11,864 nt of DNA from the NCBI GenBank assembly GCA_027577415.1, contig JANBQS010000792.1:1-11864 (forward strand), in the 5' to 3' direction. Positions 6,496 through 11,864 of this stretch are shown here, piece by piece. Under the pieces are notes generated by a model. It did not search any database. It was not told the DNA's origin and saw only the letters and a program-made list of their open reading frames with translations. Each line of letters starts with the position of its first letter. Position 1 is the stretch's first letter. Source of the DNA: Coemansia sp. RSA 922 (taxonomy: Eukaryota; Kickxellomycota; Kickxellomycetes; Kickxellales; Kickxellaceae). The position numbers and the translations under genes are program-made.

Positions 6496-8424
6496 CTATA
6501 TTGCGGTCTTACCAACCGGGTTAAAGATACTCTCAAACTCGTGCTCCAGGTATGAGGGCGGAGTAACGTTTTGTGGAGCGGGGCTTGGAGTGACAGTGGT
6601 AATTTCGTCAATGATCCGGATACGATCCAAGTTGGCGCGCTCGTTTTTAGGGTCCCAGTTGATAACGTTCTGGCGCTTTCTCCACCACTTGTAGACAAAG
6701 AACAGGCCAACCATGATCAGGATAGTGACGATAGGAACAACCGTAGCAACAGCAATTGTAGCACTGCGAGACATGCCACCGGTGTTGCTAGCGCCGGTGC
6801 TGCCGCCCTTGTTAGGCTGATGCGATCCTGCAGAACCGCCACCACCACTATTGCCGCTATTACCGCCGTTATTGCCATTGCCACTGCTGCCATTGTTGTT
6901 CTGGCCGCCATTGCCATTTCCGCCCTCAAAGCTGCCGTTGCTGCCATCGCCGCCTGGGCTGGAGCCGTCCTGCGAACCAGATCTGGAGCTGTTCAGCGAG
7001 CTATCTTCGTAGTCGCTGCCAGATACGCTCCTACGAGTGCTGCTGGACCTTCTGCTTGACCTCGATGAGCTAGGCTTGTTTGGTTTTTCGGACGAGACTC
7101 CGTTGCCTTTATCGTCCTCCGTCTCTGTGTCGTCGCCATTACCGTTATTGCCGCCGTTGTTACCGCCGTTATTATTGTCGTCGGGGGTGGGGGCAGGACT
7201 AGGCTGGCCTCCGCCGTCGCCTTCACCTTCGCCTCCATTGCCTCCATCGCCTCCATTGTTGTTGTCGTCACGGGTTGGTACGGGGTCGCGCGTGGGAGTG
7301 GGCTTGGGATTTGGCGGAGGAGCGACGCCGCCGTTGTCACCACCACCGTTGTTGCCGCCTTCTTCCTCCTTTGGCTTCTCAGGAGTTGGTGGCGGCGGTG
7401 GTGGGGGAGGAGGAGGTGGAGGAGGTGGTGGCGGAGGAGGAGGCGGTGGTGGAGCAACAGGGTCTGGTCCGGGACCATTGTATGACCGCTGCGCAGGGAA
7501 CATGTCGCCAGCGACCAAGGTAGTGCCAAAGACGCCTGGGGCGTATTTCGAGCTCATCTGGAAGCTAGAGCTCGCAGAGAACTTGTACGACGAATCCTTG
7601 GCGAACGTCTTTACGGGACGACCAAGCTCCTTTGCCGCCCAAGCGGTGAACGGCTGAAGCATAAGGTAATAATGGTACTGTCTCGGAGGGTTTCCACATA
7701 GGTTGTTGCTACCGTAAACGACGCTGTGGCTGTAGAGAGCGCCGATAGCTACGTCATCGGGCTGATACACACCCCAGGCAGCGCCGTAGGGCAGTTGGCA
7801 TTTTCCGTTGACAGACGAGGTGGTCGTCTTAGTAACGCACAACATAATATCCTTGTTGGCAGAGTAAAGATTGCTGGCTGCACTGCACCCGTCATCTGTC
7901 CCGCTGATACTAGTAATACTCGGCCTGTTGAACGACGGCGTCTTTGTATTAGACAACGTGCGGCTGCTGTAGTAGACATCGTTCCATCCTTGACGGTCGT
8001 AGCCTATAGGTTGGTACCACGAAATGGACGACGATTTTCTGATCTTAAGAATGGCGATATTGTTGGCAAGCGTCGCTGGGTTGTATTGTGGATGCAGGTT
8101 AATTGACTCTACGGAGTAGCGACCGTTACCGCTGCCACCAATCCCGTTAATAGCTACAATATAATCGATTGAATTGTCCTCTTGACCGCTGCTTGTGAGG
8201 GCAATGCAACTCGCCGCAACAAAGACTGCGCTACTGTCGATGACGCCCAACTCGCATGACGTAGCTGTGCTGGAGATCAAAAGCTGTGCACCGCGGAAAT
8301 CGTCGGCTAATCGGTTGGTATCCACATTGCGGCGTGTGAAATTAAAGGCCGATGCCGGGTACTGCAGCGACGACAGGCTGGCTACCAGAGCCAGTAGCCC
8401 AGATACGCTGTCAAACAGTCGCAT
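6496..8424 (-). CDS. Membrane-anchored trypsin-fold pseudoprotease 2 (642 aa) with polyproline and Asn/Gly/Ser stalk
   Basis: Paralog of the 558-aa protein, with the same plan. Order: signal peptide (1 to about 26, ending ASA); dibasic R31-R32; trypsin-like domain (about 41-270); a 22-proline run (325-346); a long Gly/Asn/Asp/Ser stalk (about 355-550) with two DDNNNGG repeats and an RSSRRSSSTRRS basic patch (455-466); transmembrane helix (about 555-578); 64-residue tail. Catalytic positions are all replaced: Ser72 for His57 (AASC), Asn122 for Asp102 (NIAIL), Tyr213 for Ser195 (LPYG). Cys57/73, Cys180/196 and Cys209/243 keep the trypsin disulfide pattern. The tail has a PPSY motif (622-625), a class bound by WW domains of Rsp5/NEDD4 ubiquitin ligases, which suggests regulated endocytosis. 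Coding is intronless and GC-richer than the first paralog. It is probably a cell-surface binding protein whose stalk spans part of the wall; the ligand is unknown. Confidence 0.92.
   Translation of the reverse strand: MRLFDSVSGLLALVASLSSLQYPASAFNFTRRNVDTNRLADDFRGAQLLISSTATSCELGVIDSSAVFVAASCIALTSSGQEDNSIDYIVAINGIGGSGNGRYSVESINLHPQYNPATLANNIAILKIRKSSSISWYQPIGYDRQGWNDVYYSSRTLSNTKTPSFNRPSITSISGTDDGCSAASNLYSANKDIMLCVTKTTTSSVNGKCQLPYGAAWGVYQPDDVAIGALYSHSVVYGSNNLCGNPPRQYHYYLMLQPFTAWAAKELGRPVKTFAKDSSYKFSASSSFQMSSKYAPGVFGTTLVAGDMFPAQRSYNGPGPDPVAPPPPPPPPPPPPPPPPPPPPPPTPEKPKEEEGGNNGGGDNGGVAPPPNPKPTPTRDPVPTRDDNNNGGDGGNGGEGEGDGGGQPSPAPTPDDNNNGGNNGGNNGNGDDTETEDDKGNGVSSEKPNKPSSSRSSRRSSSTRRSVSGSDYEDSSLNSSRSGSQDGSSPGGDGSNGSFEGGNGNGGQNNNGSSGNGNNGGNSGNSGGGGSAGSHQPNKGGSTGASNTGGMSRSATIAVATVVPIVTILIMVGLFFVYKWWRKRQNVINWDPKNERANLDRIRIIDEITTVTPSPAPQNVTPPSYLEHEFESIFNPVGKTAI
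7387..7452 (-). repeat. Polyproline tract (22 consecutive Pro codons)
   Basis: Twenty-two proline codons in a row in trypsin-fold gene 2, using a mix of CCA, CCG, CCT and CCC. The mixed codons mean the run is not a young trinucleotide expansion and is probably kept by selection on the protein. It joins the folded ectodomain to the flexible stalk, where a polyproline-II rod would push the head outward. Runs this long usually need eIF5A for translation. Confidence 0.92.
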
Positions 8425-9667
8425 GGCTAGTTATATGTTTTGTCGCCGTATTTTCGTGCAAGTGTGAAAAGAGATATAAAGGAGAGAAGAGGGGGTGTGG
8501 TCGTTAAGGTATAAAAGAGAAAGCGGCAACTGGTATCGTGGTGTTAATTAGTGTATATGGCAACACTCACGACGTCAGTAATAGAAGAATAGGAGGTGGA
8601 GTATAGCACGGATGCTAGGGAAATAATATGGCGAAGGGGCGAGAGGAATAGGAGAGGAGCAGGTAGGAGAGGAGAGTAGAGCCAAAAGGGCCAGCAACAA
8701 GAGTAATGGTGGTCTACATTGCTGGGAGGCGGTCTTTTAGAAAGAAAAAGGCCAAAAAGAAGAGCAGCATGTCTCTGCTTCCTATTACAGAAAGAACTGC
8801 ACATCGCTCAGGACCTGGCAATCTGGGCATGGGGGCAGGCGTGGACCGTTTTAGCGTACATTCTTTCTTGTCGACGATCACTTTTACAAAGGCGGCCTCT
8901 TTGTAGATGGGATCTCTACCACTGCACAAGCGCTGGCGGCTTTTCAAAAAACATATGGCAAGTAGCGAATTTTATTGCTGCTACTTAAGCTGATCGACCA
9001 GGTTAAAAATAAGTCGCGTTTGTTTACGTGACAACGATGGGCATGTAGCGGAAGTGGAAAACAGGTTTTTCTTCTCACAGGAAAAAAATTCTGGAGAATT
9101 GGGCGACATGGCCCTTCTTCCGCTTTCCGTCATAGTCACCCTTTTCTCGCCTGCCTACGAGGAGTGCACTTGGGCGGAGGACATGTACGTAGAGCTTGGG
9201 TCTGTGGATATGTGACATGTACCTGCGGGCGTTCTACTAAATTAGCAGATCTATTTACGCTCAGGCCAGGCAAGCAAGGGCCCATCGATAAGGAACGAAC
9301 AAATGCTCGCGTGGCTGTCCCAGATTAGAATACATGGATACGTGCAGCGGCAGGCACAGTGAACATGTTTTTTTTTTCTTCACAATGAGTCACATGTCGT
9401 GCTCGTTGTTCCATTTTTCTGGCCGTGAGTAAATGGCCGGCGACAACAGTAGTGTAGCCCGGTTTAAAGAAGAATTTATTCGACTTGAGCGTATCCAAGG
9501 CTGGCAAATGCGTTGGTGGGAAGCAAAAGGGGCGCGATAAAAAAAGAAGGCTTTTGGCTGGCACTGGTCAGGGGCGTCCCCCCTATCCGTTTTGCTGTTA
9601 CACACGACTTTCTTTTCATTTTCCCTTGGCTTTTTGAAAGAATAAAAATACCACGCTAGAAAAGGAC
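8425..9667. other. 1.24-kb divergent spacer without a supported gene
   Basis: It lies between two divergently read genes and must hold both promoters. Near trypsin-fold gene 2 there are AT elements (GATATAAAGG at about 8473-8482; TATAAAAG at 8510-8517, plus strand) and then a purine-rich stretch (about 8585-8695) made of GGAGAG-type units. Open frames here are short and lack family features. An intron-like GTACGT...TACTAAATTAG signature is at 9185-9245. AATAAAAATA at 9641-9650 is only 18 bases before the SGF11-like ATG, too near to be a normal TATA box. No tRNA-like boxes were found. Confidence 0.5.
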
Positions 9668-9988
9668 ATGGACATTACCCAGCAACGGCGGGCCGCACAG
9701 AGCACTAATGACAGCTCAAGTACGGAGACGAGTCCCCCTGAGCCTGTTGTCAACGATTACGAGGACGACGAGATGGAAGATGAGAATACCAGAGAGCTAC
9801 ACGCAGCACTGGCAAGAGCGGTCGCTGATGCGCTAGCGCCGCTAAGCCTGGAGTCCAAAAGGCGCCAAGTAGAGATGACCCAAGTTCGAGGTCACTTGTG
9901 CAGCTCGTGCAACTCGATAGTCAGCGAAGCAGAGTTTGCGTTCCACTCTAGTCGCTGTGTCAAGGCCCGCTCGGCAAGGCTATTTTGA
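9668..9988 (+). CDS. SGF11: SGF11-like subunit of the SAGA deubiquitinase module (106 aa)
   Basis: Small nuclear zinc-finger protein resembling SAGA-associated factor 11, which helps anchor and activate the Ubp8 (USP22) deubiquitinase that acts on histone H2B. The acidic, Ser-rich N-terminus (1-40) is followed by a predicted helix (about 41-57), where SGF11 proteins have the long helix that packs in the module. The zinc finger CSSCNSIVSEAEFAFHSSRC (78-97) has the spacing C-x2-C-x11-H-x3-C, with FA-x-H as in SGF11/ATXN7L3. The chain ends nine residues later in an Arg-containing tail, as in yeast SGF11, which is about 99 aa. The start at 9668 has a fair context (GGACATGG) and gives the expected length. 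Next-best reading: another short C2HC zinc-finger protein. No functional link with the neighbours is expected. Confidence 0.66.
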   Translation: MDITQQRRAAQSTNDSSSTETSPPEPVVNDYEDDEMEDENTRELHAALARAVADALAPLSLESKRRQVEMTQVRGHLCSSCNSIVSEAEFAFHSSRCVKARSARLF

Positions 9989-10011
9989 AGCTGAGACCCA
10001 CTAGTAGTAGG

Positions 10012-10064
10012 GTATGTGATTTTATGTATTGTTAACATGTGTACTTTTTTTTGGTAATGTTTAG
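10012..10064 (+). other. Candidate 53-base spliceosomal intron downstream of the SGF11-like stop
   Basis: It begins GTATGT, has a GTTAAC branch-like site (10031-10036) and a T8 tract, and ends TTTAG, a textbook small fungal intron. It lies 23 bases after the SGF11-like stop codon and directly before the open frame that begins the RhoGAP relic. It could be a 3'-UTR intron of the SGF11-like gene or a leftover intron of the relic. A stop codon (10008-10010) in the only frame that would fit blocks coding across it as the sequence stands. Confidence 0.42.
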
Positions 10065-11180
10065 TGAATGGGCCAGAGTGTAAAGGTGATTTGCGACCTC
10101 TTGTAGCAGATAGCTTTTTGGCGCAACCTTTAAGCGCTTTTGTAGCAGATACCGAACGCGGTAATGAAGAGCTACTCGCTTCTAGATGTGCACGAATTAG
10201 AGATCGACTAGATGCTAGGACGCCACATATTGGCGTTTTGTTTACATCTTTCCAGCTTGTGTGCCGTACAGAAAACGAATACCGCTGCGCAGCCACACAC
10301 AAAAGAGTGGGGAGATCCTTGGCCGGTGTGCAAACTAGGGAGGATCCTGGGGCTAGGTGGAGCGACCTGCTATTGGAACGGCCACATGCAGTAAACGGTG
10401 CATTAAAGCCATGTACAAATTAGTGCACTTTCATTAATTGTTAGAAAAGGGGGATATCGCATTTCAGTAGCCATTGAACAGCGCACATGTGTGCACGCTC
10501 AGACATAATAGGGACGAAGGCCCAACCATGTGGATACATGCAATGTGGCGACATGGTTGAATGCACAACTGACAACAAAGAGGCGGTAACATGTGATGTT
10601 CACTTTCACTGCGAGCTCAGTCGCCATTTCTCTTCCAATCGCTGCTGCCTTTGCAAATTACACGGAAACGAGCATTTCAATGATGCTCCCTACTCGGATT
10701 TGGTAGCAGGTAGACGAACCATTCCGTGCATATTGTTGGGGAAAGGAAAGACTGCCCAAAAACGGAAGATAGTCAATAGCAGCTAGAGTGACGATTGAAT
10801 TGAGATCGCTGACCAGGTATTGACGTTGACGCAAACAAGTTGCGCTCAGGCTAGTAATAAGCAAGCACTCCAAACCACGCCACAGGCGTTTGATGTGCTG
10901 GATCTGCCTGCTACGAAGCAACCGTCGGTGCAGATGTCCATGTGGCTAGAAGCGATCAGAAGGTCGTACCAAAGAAATGTCCATGTGGTTAGTTGGTTTG
11001 TTGGCGCTTATAAAACAAACGAACGAGCAGGTGATACGAATGGCACCTCATTATTGCGCCGGTATTGTGTTTGCACCAGTCTTCAATGCATTGTCTGACA
11101 ACACGAATCGCGCATAATTACTGACAAGTGTGCTTGCACATTATTACTTGCCACGCACGTATCTGTGCAGGCCCACAGCG
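10065..11180 (+). pseudogene. Decayed RhoGAP-domain gene, probably with C1-like zinc fingers
   Basis: Fragments of a Rho GTPase-activating protein lie in order but in different frames. A Cys/His-rich stretch (10529-10663, e.g. CDVHFHCELSRHFSSNRC) precedes YSDLVAGRRTIPCILL (10691-10738), which resembles the start of a RhoGAP domain. After stop codons, AFDVLDLPATKQPSVQMSMW (from about 10886) matches the LLDLP...L helix region. In the next frame, LVGLLALIKQTNEQ and then RMAPHYCAGIVFAPVF (10977 to about 11085) match the NRMTxxNLAIVFGP signature. A TAA at 11115-11117 interrupts before a last helix-like LLTSVLAHYY. The part expected to hold the arginine finger (GIYRxSG) and the LRxLPEPL segment is missing between about 10745 and 10800. 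A weaker zinc-finger-like stretch (PWPVCKLGRILGLGGATC, from 10317) lies in another frame; the frame 10065-10423 is open but has no ATG. Chimaerin/HMHA1-type C1-RhoGAPs are the nearest known plan. It is almost surely non-functional as a GAP. Confidence 0.6.
10934..10991 (+). repeat. 15-base direct repeat flanking a 28-base insert in the RhoGAP relic
   Basis: ATGTCCATGTGGCTA (10934-10948) returns as ATGTCCATGTGGTTA (10977-10991), 14 of 15 bases alike, with 28 unrelated bases between. The 43-base offset is not a multiple of three and shifts the RhoGAP reading from one frame to the next exactly at this place. No GT-AG pair of fitting length removes it. Confidence 0.8.
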
Positions 11181-11864
11181 GACAATGTCGTGCGGCTGAC
11201 ATGCTGCACTGCAGCGCTGAGCGATGGCGGCGGCAATAGTGACGATTCAATTGTTCTTGTTTATTGATGTTTGTTTGTGCAATTAGCAAATCTCTAGCGA
11301 GAAATAAAGCCTGCTTGATGACAGGAAGGGAAGAAAAAAGAAAGGCGCAATTCTCCGCCGCTTAAACTCGTGGTGGGCAAACTACTGTCCGGCAACGAAA
11401 GGCCAGAGGGCTGGCAAGCGGCCTTTTCAAGTGATTTGCCTGTGAGCGGCGTTTCTGAGTACTGGGCCAGATATCAATCCCGTGCGTGTGTGGAGAGAGG
11501 GGGGATAGTGTGAGCCCGCCAAAATGGATCGTGGTAAAATAAAAAAAAATAGAAAAAGGGTTTCTGAGCTGCTCATTTCCTTTTCTGGGCTATGCCCCTG
11601 CCCTCGTTTTTGTCCGTGAAAGGGCTGCTCTAACACATGATTAGAAGGGGAAGGGGGAAATGGAGATTGGCGCTGCACGTACGCTCACGGTGGAAACGAG
11701 CGGCCAGCAGCTGTGACTGGTTGGGAGGGAGGAAAAATGGCGAGCGACGCCCAGATGCATGTCTGCGCCAGCCGCCAAGGTGTGCCCTTTTCGCTGCTCC
11801 CTAGATTAGGAATGTGAACATTTTTCAATTTCTGGCGTCCCTCCCTCCCCTCCTTCGCAAGAGG
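11181..11864. other. Terminal region without a recognised gene
   Basis: About 680 bases with only short open frames of no family character. The minus-strand frame at 11427-11678 (83 codons) has Pro/Ser-rich, low-complexity content and no support. GGGAGGGAGG (11723-11732) and CCCTCCCTCCC near 11838-11850 form a loose inverted pair at the right edge, perhaps promoter-like sequence for a gene outside the window. Confidence 0.4.

Noticed and set aside
6993..7529. 178-codon minus-strand open frame
   Set aside because: Another frame of the same low-complexity stalk; the 6496-8424 frame has signal peptide, domain, TM and tail, this one none.
7037..7657. 206-codon plus-strand open frame rich in Gly, Pro, Leu and Ser
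   Set aside because: It is the antisense shadow of the Gly/Asn/Pro-rich stalk of trypsin-fold gene 2; the poly-Gly comes from the polyproline codons on the other strand.
8706..8988. Several 66-89-codon open frames on both strands
   Set aside because: Lys/Arg-rich or low-complexity translations, mutually overlapping, with no recognisable motifs.
9325..9605. Two overlapping minus-strand frames of 71-79 codons
   Set aside because: Overlapping in different frames, Phe/Pro-rich, no motifs, in the promoter region of the SGF11-like gene.
10212..10394. 60-codon open frame read as a separate small gene
   Set aside because: Only its later part looks like a degraded zinc finger, and it lies in order with RhoGAP fragments; better explained as part of the relic.
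11427..11678. 83-codon minus-strand open frame
   Set aside because: Ser/Pro-rich, no domain, no neighbour or motif supports it.
11723..11850. Possible terminal inverted repeat from GGGAGGGAGG and CCCTCCCTCCC
   Set aside because: Only about ten simple-sequence bases match, the spacing is about 100 bases, and there is no transposase or target duplication.

Overview
The window looks like intron-poor nuclear DNA of a fungus. The recognisable genes are a ZIP9/Atx2-type metal transporter, a DUF4246 protein (a mainly fungal family), an SGF11-like SAGA subunit of yeast length, and two large secreted, membrane-anchored trypsin-fold proteins. An early-diverging lineage such as Kickxellales (Coemansia/Linderina-like) would fit the compact, nearly intronless genes and the trypsin-fold proteins, but that placement is an impression and was not tested.

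Layout. 1-1233 (+) is a ZIP9-like transporter whose 5' end lies outside the window. It converges on a block of four minus-strand genes, read from right to left: a 642-aa trypsin-fold membrane protein (8424-6496), a DUF4246 gene split by one base (6123-4419), a 143-aa single-pass membrane protein (4015-3584), and a second trypsin-fold membrane protein of 558 aa (2995-1319). A 1.24-kb spacer without convincing genes (8425-9667) follows. Then comes a small plus-strand SGF11-like gene (9668-9988) and, directly downstream, a decayed relic of a RhoGAP gene, probably with C1-like zinc fingers (about 10065-11180). The last ~680 bases show nothing I can name.

Main theme. The two trypsin-fold proteins are paralogs that keep the trypsin fold landmarks and three conserved disulfide pairs, but all three catalytic residues are replaced in the same way in both (His to Ser, Asp to Asn, Ser to Tyr). 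Each has a signal peptide, a dibasic site just after it, a long low-complexity stalk, one transmembrane helix and a cytoplasmic tail. They therefore look like cell-surface receptors or adhesins built on a dead protease. A small signal-peptide/TM protein with a vaguely similar juxtamembrane region lies between them. The DUF4246 gene in the same block has also lost the residues I would expect to bind its metal and cosubstrate. The block may be a surface-sensing neighbourhood; that is inference from architecture and position. No gene here is recognised as viral or toxin-like, and no tRNA, rRNA, CRISPR array or intact transposon was seen.
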